Made by a program: the position numbers and the translations under genes | The notes under the pieces: model-generated | What the model was told of the DNA's origin: nothing | The model's input: only the letters and a program-made list of their open reading frames with translations | Databases searched by the model: none | Assembly: GCA_023249635.1 (NCBI GenBank) | Contig: JAHFCH010000029.1 | Span: 1-41,702 of the forward strand | DNA from: Fibrobacterota bacterium | GTDB taxonomy: Bacteria; Fibrobacterota; Fibrobacteria; UBA11236 | Reading direction: 5' to 3' | Length of the DNA stretch: 41,702 nt | Shown: positions 7,891 through 16,925 of the stretch, piece after piece | Numbering within the stretch: position 1 is the first letter of the stretch | Layout: each line of letters opens with the position of its first letter

Positions 7891-10290
7891 TTAAGGCATC
7901 GCCATTTTCGCGGAGAGGCTGCCGCGATCGGTTTTCAGCCGGATGATATAGGTCCCGGCGCCGGCCCATGCTTTTGCGGATGTCATCCGGTTCCACCGGA
8001 TGACCCCGGACCGGCCACCCGAGGCGGGAATGCCCGATGCATAAGTCCGGATGCACGACCCGGAAAGGGTGTAGACCCGGATGTCCCTAAGCGCTTCACC
8101 GGACCCGATGGTGTAGGCTATAAGCGCCTCGCCTTGATGCTCCGATACATGGAGAGTCGACGCGCTTAGTCCCGTGGCGCCCATCGTCGCGGTGGGTTTG
8201 GCATCTTCCAAAGCGGGCGCCGGCTTCAAGCCCTCCCAAGCAACCGTCCAGGAACCATCGCTTGGAAAGCCGGGCGCGTTCTTTTTCGGTCCGTTGTCCC
8301 AACCCGCGGCCATCATGGCCACGGCATACAACAGTGCGCCGTTACCGGGAAAATAGCTGCCGCTATTGATGCCGGAGGCGGGGAAAGCGTAATTGGCGTT
8401 CAGCAGAAGATCGACGGCTTTATCCGGCTGCCCCAGACGCGCAGCGCACATGGCCAGCAAGGGGAAATCCCATCCCCACATTTTGTCCAATTGCCAAGTC
8501 GCCATCACCTTGGCGAACGTCCGTCGCATGGTCGGCACGTCGACGCCGTCGCCCGGGAGCATGCCGTAGGTTCCGATCAGAGCCGGGTGCCCGGAATTGA
8601 AGCCCGTCCACATGTTAGTCATGCCTTCCCACTCCACGTAAACGCTGTCCTGAATCGGCATCGGCGCGAGCCGGTTCAAAACGTTTGCGTACAGAGTGTC
8701 CTGCGCAAGCCCCAGGCGCTGCCGCCATTGTTGCGCAATCCGCAAGCCGAACCGCCAGTACCCGATATCGAAGGCCGGATTCGTCGTCGCATCGACGTTA
8801 TTATGTTCGGAAACATCCATGATCGGATTGCCGAGCACCATACGATTGGGATTGGCCTTATCCTGGCTGGGAAATGTCGCCAAGAAATCGGCGGTGTTCA
8901 AAACCACGTCGCGCCATTTGTTCAGCGTTTCCAGGGTGGGATGGGCGCGGTAATCCATTTCCGCGAAAAAAATCGGATGGGGATTCTGCCAGGTCAGCCA
9001 GGCGTGCCAAGTGCCGGGCCACTCCACCGGGACGTTACCGGTGCACTTGAACCAGCGGGCGCCTTTATAGCCTTCTTTTTCGGCGTTCGCCTGCGCTCCT
9101 GGAAGATACTTCCGGTAAATGCCCAGATAGCGATTGAGCAACGGCCATCGGTCCCACATCGCATAATGCATGCCGTGCCACCAGGTCATCTCGAAGTGGA
9201 AGCGGCCGTACCACGAGTCGCCTTTTTTCAGGCCGGACTCCGCGGGCGGGTACGAACCCGCCTCGTCCGCCGCCATGAGATATTGCGAAAGGACGATCCG
9301 CCGTTCCAGTTCCATCCAACGGGCGTCTTTGCTCGCCGAGAGGTCGATGGCGCCGCCGCTATTCCAGAAGGCGGCCCACCCGGCGGCGCATGCCGCGAGG
9401 GCGGACGTTACCGAAGGCAGGGAATCCTGCAGCGGCTGCGACGCGAAGGCGCAGATGAACTCGAATTGGCTCGCGCTCGCGGGCGAGAGCAGGTAATTGT
9501 GCTTGGAGGGCGAGGTCACCGCCCCATCGGCCGCCCATGCCAGGCCGACGTTGTACGTATCGGCATCGGCTTTCCGGGCGAAATCGACACGCCGGTAGCC
9601 GCGCACCGCCATTGTCGTCGCATGGCCGTCCACATTGGCGGTATCGCCGAATTCGCTTTCATTGGGATAGGGAAAAAGCAGCCCGATTTTCAGATGACCC
9701 GAGCTGATGAGCGGAGAGGTAATCCTGACCGCGACGGCGTCGAGCGTAGGATGGACGCAGGTTTCCACCGTAACCGGTTGCCCGTCGAACGTGAATCGGC
9801 TGGTCAACAGGCCTTTCCAAAGATCAAGCGTCTGGGTGGGCTTGAGTATGTCGGTGAGCTTCGCGGCGGTGCCGTCGGCTTTTGTCAGGACGAGGCTTAA
9901 TCTTCCCAGGTTCATGGCGTGGGGATTCTTGGCCATCCATCCCGCTATGTCCGAACCATCGTTGAGGGGATAAGGAATCTGGCGCCCGGTATACGAGTTG
10001 TGCAGCGGCCATTGATAATCGTTCAAGGTTTTTCCGGCGGGCAACGGGTTGGAATGCCATCCCCAATGAGACAGGATGGAACCGTTGTTGAAAGACATGA
10101 GTCCGGTGATATCCGGGGTCAGGGCGAATTCGCCATTGCCGACCTGTAAATACGATGAGGCAGTTACTGTGATGTTATGCCGCGTAACCACGGCGTGACG
10201 GTCGATGGCGGCCGAGGCATCGATGGATGCGCCGAGAACCACTCCTAAGAAAAGGGCGATCATGGCCGCGAAGCCGGGCTGCTTATTCAT
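7891..10290 (-). CDS. Secreted GH65-like glycoside hydrolase with C-terminal sorting domain
   Basis: A 799-residue protein with a Sec signal peptide (hydrophobic stretch 8-22, cleavage around residue 28). The body resembles the six-hairpin clan containing GH65: an N-terminal beta domain, then an (alpha/alpha)6-type region with HYAMWDRWPLLNRYL, GYKGARW at 408-414, and a segment MDVSEHNN...TNPAFD aligning with the GH65 pattern (G)PDE....NN..TN. E495 is the candidate general acid. The C-terminal ~75 residues are a FlgD-like sorting domain (TLSGSCIRT, GTYIIRL). The ATG at 10290 is preferred because a signal peptide follows and GGAGGG lies 11 bases before. It could be an alpha-glucosidase or acid-trehalase-type enzyme or a GH95-like enzyme; phosphorylase activity is unlikely for a secreted protein. 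Confidence 0.8.
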   Translation of the reverse strand: MNKQPGFAAMIALFLGVVLGASIDASAAIDRHAVVTRHNITVTASSYLQVGNGEFALTPDITGLMSFNNGSILSHWGWHSNPLPAGKTLNDYQWPLHNSYTGRQIPYPLNDGSDIAGWMAKNPHAMNLGRLSLVLTKADGTAAKLTDILKPTQTLDLWKGLLTSRFTFDGQPVTVETCVHPTLDAVAVRITSPLISSGHLKIGLLFPYPNESEFGDTANVDGHATTMAVRGYRRVDFARKADADTYNVGLAWAADGAVTSPSKHNYLLSPASASQFEFICAFASQPLQDSLPSVTSALAACAAGWAAFWNSGGAIDLSASKDARWMELERRIVLSQYLMAADEAGSYPPAESGLKKGDSWYGRFHFEMTWWHGMHYAMWDRWPLLNRYLGIYRKYLPGAQANAEKEGYKGARWFKCTGNVPVEWPGTWHAWLTWQNPHPIFFAEMDYRAHPTLETLNKWRDVVLNTADFLATFPSQDKANPNRMVLGNPIMDVSEHNNVDATTNPAFDIGYWRFGLRIAQQWRQRLGLAQDTLYANVLNRLAPMPIQDSVYVEWEGMTNMWTGFNSGHPALIGTYGMLPGDGVDVPTMRRTFAKVMATWQLDKMWGWDFPLLAMCAARLGQPDKAVDLLLNANYAFPASGINSGSYFPGNGALLYAVAMMAAGWDNGPKKNAPGFPSDGSWTVAWEGLKPAPALEDAKPTATMGATGLSASTLHVSEHQGEALIAYTIGSGEALRDIRVYTLSGSCIRTYASGIPASGGRSGVIRWNRMTSAKAWAGAGTYIIRLKTDRGSLSAKMAMP

Positions 10291-10365
10291 TTCCGGGGTT
10301 TCCCTCCACTCCGATTTAACATAGAGGGAAACGCCCCGAGGCGCAGACCCTAAATTGCATGGCGC

Positions 10366-10450
10366 GGAAATTACACCCATGGCTCGTCTTGCCATAAATC
10401 CGAAAATTACTCCCAAACTTCGGGACTCGGACCCCGCGATAATGGATTAC
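10366..10450 (+). repeat. Intergenic repeat copy 2
   Basis: Similar to 979-1060: GAAATTACAC at the start, ATCCGAAA in the middle, CGGACCCC, then GGATTAC at the end. It runs straight into the 10446-10479 repeat. Confidence 0.5.
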
Positions 10451-10479
10451 ATGGAGCGCTTTCGATATTCGGCAAGACG
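10446..10479 (+). repeat. 34-base repeat shared with 15407-15440
   Basis: This segment matches 15407-15440 at about 28 of 34 positions. The shared core is AGCGCTTTC, one variable base, then ATATTCG, ending in GACG. Both copies are intergenic in the secreted-protein part of the window, which suggests a common regulatory element. Confidence 0.5.
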
Positions 10480-10721
10480 TACCTTCTCTTGTAATCCGCC
10501 CCAACCCGCCTTCCCGAATTTTTCAACCCGGACCGCGCAAATCAATCCTTCCGGAGTCCTAAAATCCGAAACCGCGAGGCGATCGTAAGCAAGGACAAGA
10601 GTTATACCGATACCCTCGGGCGGGAGTCGCGAATTCCATGCACCTTTCCTGATGCGGTAGCGCATCCACCATGGGCTTGGTGCCATGCGGCAAAACACCC
10701 GGATTCCATCACGGAGGACAA

Positions 10722-12596
10722 ATGCGCTCGTGTAAAGCTTCGGCAACGCTTAACGCCCGAACGGCACCGCGAAAAGGCTTGAGAACGGCCTTGGCTTTTG
10801 CCCTTGCGGCCCTGACTGGCACGCTTGCGGGGAATACCTTCGCCCAGGCCGGGTGTCCCGGGGTCGGCGGTCCCATTGCCATTACGAACTTCAGGCCCAA
10901 GGACACGTTGTCCTATGATGTCGCCTTGATCAAAGGAACGCTGCCCGCGGGTAACCCGCAAGTGACCCTCTCGGCAGGGGGAGTTCCGGCCACCTGGCCG
11001 GTAAGCGAGGGAGCGTTCAAGGCCTTGGTGCGGCTCAAGCCGGGATCGAACCCGGTGGTGGTGTCGGCTCCCGGCGCGCAAAACGCCTGCGTGGATATCG
11101 TCTATATCCCCGACGGCACGGCCAAAAGGGTGAGATTGGTGGTGGCTCTCCCGCGCGACTTCAAGCCGGGCGATCCCGTTTTCAAGTCCTATCCCGGCGA
11201 ACCCCAGGATCTGGAAAGCGCCAAGAAGCGCCTCGCCACCGGTGCGCTCCTGAACCAAAGTCTATTCGGCGAGTTTACCTATAAGGCCGGCCTGGGGCAT
11301 CGCGCTCCGACCTTCATGCGGAACGCCCAAGGTGACCCGGATGTACTGGTGGTATACGGGGACTATGCCAAGAACGACACGAGTGTGGGCGGCTGGGAGA
11401 AATTCATCCGGATCGCGGACAAACTCAAGCCCTATGAGAATAACGATTCGCTGACCCGCTTCATGGTTTTCACGACCCTGACCCGCAACGCCAATTTCTC
11501 GACGCGCATCAACAGCGCCACGTTCTTCCCGATCGAGGATGATTTGTACTCCTGGCCGCAGGGCCTCGGGGAAATCCTCGCACGATCCAATGAACTCCGC
11601 ACCCGCGCCCAAGTCGCATTGCCGGGGTCGGAAAAGGACAATACCTCGCTGGGATGGACCTTCCGGTTCCATTTCGGATGGTGGTTCAAGACCGTAGGCA
11701 CCGGGAACCTGGACGTGCCTTCGCTAAACGATTCCTCGTCGTTGGAACCCTTCGGCGGCGCAAACGCCGTCCCCAACCTGTACACGCTCTTCCAATCCCG
11801 CGAAGCGAGCGGCGCCCCCGTCAAACCCGAGATGTCCTTCAGCGCCGGCACCGTCCAAGCCGTAAAATCCAACCCATGGATCTTGGGCCCCACGAAGCCC
11901 TGGGCGGCATTGCCGACCGCGCTGATCCCTAAGAACCTCGTCCAGGGCCTACGCTACGATTATTACGAAGGGCCTTTCGATGGGAAGACCGACCTCTCCG
12001 CCATTAGCCCCAAAACGACCGGACCCATCCCGGCCCTCTCCCTCTCCAACCGCAAGGTGGACCGGAATTACGCCTTTCTCTTCAGCGCCTACCTCAAGGT
12101 CGATCAAAGCGGCTCGATCGTTTTCGACGCGGTTTCGAACGGCGCCTGCCGGCTGACGATCGATGGTAAAAGTATCTTGACCAAGGCCCCGACCGACGAG
12201 AAGGCGGCCAATTCCGTTCCTCTCGAAGCGGGATACCATCGCGTGCAAATCGCCTACATCGCCGACTCGGGCCAAGCCCTGCTCCAATTGAACTGGGCCG
12301 CGTCCGGAGCCGCGTCTAAACCGATTCCCGCCTCGGCGTTCATGCGCGAGGAAGTCGGGGTAGCCTTAGTACAGCACCCTATCAGCACTGCATTACTGGT
12401 CTGTAGGACCCCAGGGATGTTACAAGTAACATTGTCGGAATCGAAGGTTGTTTCGCTCCGATTTGTTTCGCCGAATGGGGCTAGCCTCGGCATCCTATTC
12501 GCCGGCGCGCTATCCGCGGGAAAACACCGTTTCCAAATCCCGGCGAATGCGTTAAATGCCATGGTCGTAATCGAAAAAGCAACTTCAGGCCCTTAA
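10722..12596 (+). CDS. Secreted PA14-domain protein of unknown function
   Basis: A 624-residue protein with a Sec signal peptide (hydrophobic LRTALAFALAALTGTLAGN, cleavage after FAQA). Residues ~35-400 are not recognised; they begin with an Ig-like beta segment (ITNFRPKDTLSYDVALIKG) and contain no HExxH. Residues ~405-525 look like a PA14 domain (LRYDYYEGPF, LFSAYLKVDQSGSIVFDA, CRLTIDGKSIL, GYHRVQIAYI), a carbohydrate-binding beta-barrel. The end (LRFVSPNGASLGILFAG, GKHRFQIP) resembles a sorting domain. The start at 10722 has GGAGGA 3-4 bases upstream; the ATG at 10671 lacks one. Its place next to glycosidases suggests a polysaccharide-binding or -degrading surface protein. Confidence 0.8.
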   Translation: MRSCKASATLNARTAPRKGLRTALAFALAALTGTLAGNTFAQAGCPGVGGPIAITNFRPKDTLSYDVALIKGTLPAGNPQVTLSAGGVPATWPVSEGAFKALVRLKPGSNPVVVSAPGAQNACVDIVYIPDGTAKRVRLVVALPRDFKPGDPVFKSYPGEPQDLESAKKRLATGALLNQSLFGEFTYKAGLGHRAPTFMRNAQGDPDVLVVYGDYAKNDTSVGGWEKFIRIADKLKPYENNDSLTRFMVFTTLTRNANFSTRINSATFFPIEDDLYSWPQGLGEILARSNELRTRAQVALPGSEKDNTSLGWTFRFHFGWWFKTVGTGNLDVPSLNDSSSLEPFGGANAVPNLYTLFQSREASGAPVKPEMSFSAGTVQAVKSNPWILGPTKPWAALPTALIPKNLVQGLRYDYYEGPFDGKTDLSAISPKTTGPIPALSLSNRKVDRNYAFLFSAYLKVDQSGSIVFDAVSNGACRLTIDGKSILTKAPTDEKAANSVPLEAGYHRVQIAYIADSGQALLQLNWAASGAASKPIPASAFMREEVGVALVQHPISTALLVCRTPGMLQVTLSESKVVSLRFVSPNGASLGILFAGALSAGKHRFQIPANALNAMVVIEKATSGP

Positions 12597-13293
12597 GGAT
12601 TCCGCCGCTTCAAGTGAATCCTGACGGCGCATCCGCGTCCAGGTTGTAATTCAAATTTTGGCGCGAAATCAATTTTACCCTTTTGGAACCGGGGATTTTC
12701 AAGTGAAACAGGCCCCTTTGTAATTTCCGTCCGTAGACAGGGCTGCTCGACCCCCTCAACGATCGAATAACGCATGATTTTATGGGAGATGATATGCCGT
12801 TGGCCAGCGCCTAAGGATCCGGCACCCAACCCACTGTCGGCCAATCGCCGACCTTGGACGCCGCATCCTGTGACTTCACGGAAACCACCTTGCCTCCGAT
12901 GCGGGAAACCGGTTTCGGTGACCCTCGCCAATCCCATGATAATGGGTGACCGGATGGGTACAACAGGAATGATGATAGGCGACGCCATGCTGACCTCCTC
13001 GATGATGTCCGGTGATGGCATGATGGCCTCCCCGATTACGGTCGGCAATGCAATGGTAGTGCTGGGAAGCATTGGAAGCGAAGGGGACAATGCCAGCGAT
13101 CTCGCCGGAATGCTCGACAGCCACTCAGTCGGCGAAATGCCGGGCCGCACCATGAAGCATGTTCCCCAACGCGCCAAAGATCAAGGAATAGGCATGGGCC
13201 TCTCCAACAAGGGGCTCTAGGGCCTGGTGGAATATTCGGGCTAAGCGCTGAGGTATGTATAGCGGAGAATTAAATTTGAGAACCGGGGGTGGT
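12597..13293. other. 697-base region with 33-base tandem repeats, no firm gene
   Basis: Two overlapping frames on opposite strands (12774-13220 rightward, 12593-13177 leftward) are open here; neither has a recognised domain or a good ribosome site. A short inverted repeat (AGGATTC ... GAATCCT) directly follows the PA14 stop without a T tract. The notable content is the tandem repeat at 12936-13067. Confidence 0.45.
12936..13067 (+). repeat. Four imperfect 33-base tandem repeats
   Basis: Units begin at 12936, 12969, 13002 and 13035. Three start ATGAT and carry a GGTGAY or GGCGAC core. Rightward they encode 11-residue units (MIMGDRMGTTG, MMIGDAMLTSS, MMSGDGMMASP, ITVGNAMVVLG). A period that is a multiple of three and a kept Met-x-x-Gly-Asp pattern favour a coding past or present, but no start with a good ribosome site is seen. 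Confidence 0.55.
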
Positions 13294-15396
13294 ATGCAGT
13301 TCAGGGCGGTTTTGTTATTCCTGGGGAGCGTTTTTGCGACCTTTGCAAGGGGCCAGGACACGACCCTTTCCCTCATGAACAACCGTTTCCTCACCTTCAG
13401 CGTGGTCATCAGGGATTATCAGGTGGAGCACACCCGCACCGATTTCAACGGGGATGACGAAAGGCCGTATCATACGCCTGCGATCGTGCAAGGCATGAGC
13501 GACGCCTTCAGGGCGGGATGGCCCGGCGGCAGGATGACTTGGTTGTTTTCCTGGCGGGCGCTTTTCGACGAGTCCGCCGACTACACTCAGATCCGGGCGC
13601 TGGTAAAGCGGTACCACGATCAGTACGGCGACGAAGTGACCTTCATCGACGGCGGCTATTTCCCGAATGTTTACAACTCCCGCGAGCAGATCAACCGGGA
13701 CATGCGCGATGCGCTCGTCCGCATCGCGCAGTTCATGGGCAATGGATATCGCCCCGCCTCCATCGTTACCGGAATGCTTCCCGCCGCCTGCCAGAAATAT
13801 CTCGCCGACAGCTTGGATATCCATGTGGTCCAAGGCCAGATCTGGAGCCAATATGCGATCGATAACGGCGATGACGATGGGGCGATTTCGTACCCGTACT
13901 ATCCTTCGCAGGAACACATGCTAAAACCCTCGCGCGCGGCGGCGGATTTCATCGATGTGGTCAACCTGGACGCTTGGACCTGCGACTTCTTGACTTCCCA
14001 TGGCATGGTGAACAGCCGCATGGGAGTGGGTCCTATTGAGACGCTCGGCGCGCTGGGGCAGGCTACGGGCATCAAGGAGATGTTGGGAACGATGGCGATG
14101 CATTTCGATACCGGATTCGCCCTGAACAAGTTCGCGTTCGTAACGAGCGTATGGGAAGAAGTCCTCAATTCCAGCCGGTACAACATCAAGAATGCCGCGT
14201 TGACGGAATGGTTGGACTCGGCCAGGGCGCGGTGGCCGACGGCCAGAGCGGTTACCGAAGGCGAATTCGGATTGGCATGGCGGCGACATTTCAAGGATAA
14301 CGGCGGAATCGACTACCGCTTCAGGGCGAGAGGTACCGGGATCCAGGGCTCCGATTCGAACCAGGTCATCCGTTGGTATATGAATCGTGACTTCCGACTG
14401 GCTGTATTACGCGAAGTCCGGCAAAACGATTCGGACGCCAAGGTGATCGATTATACCCGGTATGACACCTTGGCCAAAGAGCCTATCAAGGTCGGCGTAA
14501 GAAACTGGAGTCTCATGAACGTCCTCAATATGAAGCAGACGCGCCCACAGGACCGGCCAGTCCATTTTAACCGGCTGCCGGACGTCGAAAGACGGAAGAT
14601 ATTGGCCCGCTATCCCGAGCTGATCTCGTTTGTGAGAATCAATCCGAATTGGGCGGCCGACGGTTCAGCATCCGCGTCCTCGACGCTGGAACAAGGCGGG
14701 TGGTCCATCGCGAAGGCCAATAACGGGATAACGTCTCCGATTGATCCCGGTTGGTCGAGCGCCGGCTATCGGGACAATGCCGATCATAAGGAATGGATCC
14801 AAATCGATCTGGGCGCCAGCGTGGCGATAAATAGGGTCGTCCTTTATCCGAGAGCCGACGCCGGAAACCTAGGCAAAGGCTTTCCGGTAGACTTTAGTAT
14901 CGCTGTTTCCAAAGACTCCACCGATTGGACCAAGGTTGTCGCCGTGAGAACAGGGTACGCAAAGCCCCGCGAAATCCCACAGTCTTTCGAATTTAATGAA
15001 ACCCAGGCAAGGTTCGTACGGGTGCAGGCCACAAAACTAGGCCCGAATGACGGATGGTATCAATTTCAGATCAATGAAATCGAGGTTTACGGGACTACGC
15101 CCGTCACTGCCGCCTCGGCGCCGGTTACTGCGTCGCAGGCCGAAATCAAGGTGCGTGTCGAACCCGGAACGGTGTTCATTGAATACTCTGTTCCTTCCAA
15201 TCAACATATGCTGGCAATCCGGATCTATACGGGTTCCGGGCGTTGCATCATGTCCCAAGCGGTGACAAATCGGACCGGCGGTTTTCGCTGGAACCGGCCG
15301 ACTAACGCCGGTAACGCGGTGGCCGGGAACGGGGTATACATTGTGCAAGTGAAGACCGATGCATGCAGTCGGTATGGGAAATTCGTATTGAAATAA
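13294..15396 (+). CDS. Secreted DUF3863-like enzyme with F5/8 type C domain and sorting domain
   Basis: A 700-residue protein with a signal peptide (MQFRAVLLFLGSVFATFARG). Residues ~20-440 resemble the DUF3863/DUF3864 proteins of Bacteroidetes; typical segments are MTWLFSWRALFDE, YGDEVTFIDGGYFPN, QGQIWSQYAIDNGDDDG, ISYPYYPSQEH and VNLDAWTCDFL. A discoidin (F5/8 type C, CBM32-like) domain follows at ~445-600 (SASSTLEQGGW, WIQIDLGASVAINRVVLYPR). The last ~80 residues are a FlgD-like sorting domain (GVYIVQVKTD). The ATG at 13294 has a G-rich ribosome site and begins the signal peptide, so the longer frame from 13255 is not used. It is probably a cell-surface or secreted carbohydrate-active enzyme; activity is not established by sequence. 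Confidence 0.82.
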   Translation: MQFRAVLLFLGSVFATFARGQDTTLSLMNNRFLTFSVVIRDYQVEHTRTDFNGDDERPYHTPAIVQGMSDAFRAGWPGGRMTWLFSWRALFDESADYTQIRALVKRYHDQYGDEVTFIDGGYFPNVYNSREQINRDMRDALVRIAQFMGNGYRPASIVTGMLPAACQKYLADSLDIHVVQGQIWSQYAIDNGDDDGAISYPYYPSQEHMLKPSRAAADFIDVVNLDAWTCDFLTSHGMVNSRMGVGPIETLGALGQATGIKEMLGTMAMHFDTGFALNKFAFVTSVWEEVLNSSRYNIKNAALTEWLDSARARWPTARAVTEGEFGLAWRRHFKDNGGIDYRFRARGTGIQGSDSNQVIRWYMNRDFRLAVLREVRQNDSDAKVIDYTRYDTLAKEPIKVGVRNWSLMNVLNMKQTRPQDRPVHFNRLPDVERRKILARYPELISFVRINPNWAADGSASASSTLEQGGWSIAKANNGITSPIDPGWSSAGYRDNADHKEWIQIDLGASVAINRVVLYPRADAGNLGKGFPVDFSIAVSKDSTDWTKVVAVRTGYAKPREIPQSFEFNETQARFVRVQATKLGPNDGWYQFQINEIEVYGTTPVTAASAPVTASQAEIKVRVEPGTVFIEYSVPSNQHMLAIRIYTGSGRCIMSQAVTNRTGGFRWNRPTNAGNAVAGNGVYIVQVKTDACSRYGKFVLK

Positions 15397-15406
15397 TGCC
15401 AATTCC

Positions 15407-15440
15407 ATTACACGAAGCGCTTTCAATATTCGAAATGACG
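15407..15440 (+). repeat. 34-base repeat shared with 10446-10479
   Basis: Second copy of the AGCGCTTTC-N-ATATTCG element, starting 10 bases after the DUF3863-like stop and about 205 bases before the lipoprotein start. A TATATAG lies just downstream (~15451), so a promoter reading rightward toward the lipoprotein-sigma operon is plausible. Confidence 0.45.
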
Positions 15441-15611
15441 CCCCAGCTCTTATATAGACCTTTCACTGTGTCTCAGCGCGTCCTCGATTCACCGGTACGA
15501 CCGAAAAAAATGAAAAAAACCGTAGCGGTAGACGGGGGGTAAAGCTTCACAGGGATGCTAACGGCTGATGTGGCCTTGGCCGTGAATCTGAACCCGTACC
15601 AAGGAATCCAT

Positions 15612-16394
15612 ATGCTCCCGTTCCTCAACAAACACGCACTGCTCGGCGCCCTATCTTTGCTTCTCCTTTCGGCCTGTGAAAAAACCTCGTCTCCGGTCAG
15701 TCCGGGAGGGGAAGATCAGGCGACGCTCGATTTGCGGACTTTGGCGACGAAGGTTTCTTACTTGGGATCGCCCCTAGGGTCCATTCTCTCCCCTGGCGCC
15801 TCCGCCACCCCCGACCCGGCCGAAAGCGGCCTTGGGAAAAAATCCTCCGACACCGGCACTTGCGAAGGCGTAACGATTGAGGAAGGCAAAGACACCACCG
15901 CATACGGCGGTGTCGGCAGCATTCGCACCAAAACGAGTCGCTTCGACTCTTCGGGAAAAATCGAATGCGACGGATTCCAGGAACCCGCATGGGAAATAGT
16001 GGAATACTATGCCAAGGACACGCTTACCGAGTCGTGGACGACCTATAGGTTGACGTTCGGGAAGGGATACGCCTTATCCGTGAACGGAAGCGGCCGTATC
16101 CATTACTCCAGCGGCTACGATATCGCAGTCGATACCCTGATCTTTCTGCAGGACTCCATACTCCGGCCTTCCATCCCCCTATACATCCTGGGACTGGAAA
16201 ACGGTAGGTACCATGTCCCGCTGGCCGTGGCTCCCGGTATCGATCTCCTCGCCATGGACGATCTCTCCCCGGACGCGGTGCTCTTTACCGGTCCCATCAT
16301 CGGAACGTCGGGAACGGTGGGCTACTTCGAGATCCTCGGCAGCGGACGCGTCGTGATCCGTGACGCGGCCAAAAAAATCATCGCCACGCATTGA
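15612..16394 (+). CDS. Predicted lipoprotein of unknown function
   Basis: A 260-residue protein with a type II signal peptide: hydrophobic core and lipobox LLSAC with Cys about residue 22. After a Ser/Pro-rich linker it is mostly beta-like; no family was recognised. The ATG at 15612 has AAGGA 6 bases upstream; the longer frame from 15555 is rejected because the signal peptide begins at 15612. It ends 6 bases before the ECF sigma gene, so it may be co-transcribed with the sigma / anti-sigma / caspase-like genes as an outer-membrane or periplasmic component. Confidence 0.72.
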   Translation: MLPFLNKHALLGALSLLLLSACEKTSSPVSPGGEDQATLDLRTLATKVSYLGSPLGSILSPGASATPDPAESGLGKKSSDTGTCEGVTIEEGKDTTAYGGVGSIRTKTSRFDSSGKIECDGFQEPAWEIVEYYAKDTLTESWTTYRLTFGKGYALSVNGSGRIHYSSGYDIAVDTLIFLQDSILRPSIPLYILGLENGRYHVPLAVAPGIDLLAMDDLSPDAVLFTGPIIGTSGTVGYFEILGSGRVVIRDAAKKIIATH

Positions 16395-16400
16395 TTTATC

Positions 16401-16925
16401 ATGGGTCTTTCGGATGATCGAGAACGGCAGAGGGTGCTTTACGAAAAGTACGCTCCCATCATCCTCCGCCGCTGTCTCAAATTCTTCAGCGATGAACAGG
16501 ATGCGGAAGACGCCACCAGCGAAGTGTTCATGAGGTTGATGGAAAATTGGGACGGGATCGCGGATCAGGACAATGCCGCCCACTGGATCCACCGCGTCGC
16601 GACGAATTACTGCATCGGCGTGTGGCGGCTCAGGAAAAGCCGGGCGACCGACGCGGACGACAAAATCGAGGATCATCCCGCGCACGCGGAGGACGATCTG
16701 GAGCACAGGATAATGGTTCAGGATATGGTACGGAAAATCATGTTTCCATGGAACGCCGTGGTGCGGGAAATCCTGGTGTATACCTATTGGGATGGCTACT
16801 CCCAGGATGAAATCGCCTCCATAACGGGAATCGCGCCGTCCACCATCCGCAAATATCTGACGCGCTTCCGGAAAAAAGCCGGAAAGATGCTCATGGAAAA
16901 AACGGAGGGTCCTCATGGCCGCTGA
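16401..16925 (+). CDS. ECF-type RNA polymerase sigma factor
   Basis: A 174-residue sigma factor of extracytoplasmic-function type. Sigma region 2 spans about residues 12-80 (LYEKYAPIILRRCLKFF, DEQDAEDATSEVFMRL, NAAHWIHRVATNYCIG). Region 4 spans ~115-165, with helix-turn-helix GYSQDEIASITGIAPSTIRKYL. Its 3' end overlaps the anti-sigma gene by 11 bases, a common arrangement for sigma/anti-sigma pairs. It is likely released by its membrane-bound partner in response to an envelope signal. Its promoter is not evident in the 6-base gap, so it is probably transcribed with the upstream lipoprotein gene. Confidence 0.92.
   Translation: MGLSDDRERQRVLYEKYAPIILRRCLKFFSDEQDAEDATSEVFMRLMENWDGIADQDNAAHWIHRVATNYCIGVWRLRKSRATDADDKIEDHPAHAEDDLEHRIMVQDMVRKIMFPWNAVVREILVYTYWDGYSQDEIASITGIAPSTIRKYLTRFRKKAGKMLMEKTEGPHGR

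Larger units (their letters stand above)
10291..10721. promoter_or_regulatory. Divergent promoter region with shared repeats
   Basis: This 431-base gap separates the leftward GH65-like gene from the rightward PA14 gene and must hold both promoters. It contains the repeat at 10366-10450, a second repeat at 10446-10479, GGATTAC at 10444-10450 pointing left and GTAATCC at 10491-10497 pointing right. No credible gene lies in it. Confidence 0.55.

Noticed and set aside
12417-12432. Palindrome ATGTTAC-AA-GTAACAT resembling the GTAACA operators
   Set aside because: It lies inside the PA14 coding region and has the arms in the opposite order (TGTTAC-N2-GTAACA), so it is not the same site type.
12593-13177. 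Leftward 194-codon frame with Ile/Pro/Met repeats
   Set aside because: The repeats are the shadow of the 33-base tandem repeats; no ribosome site or domain.
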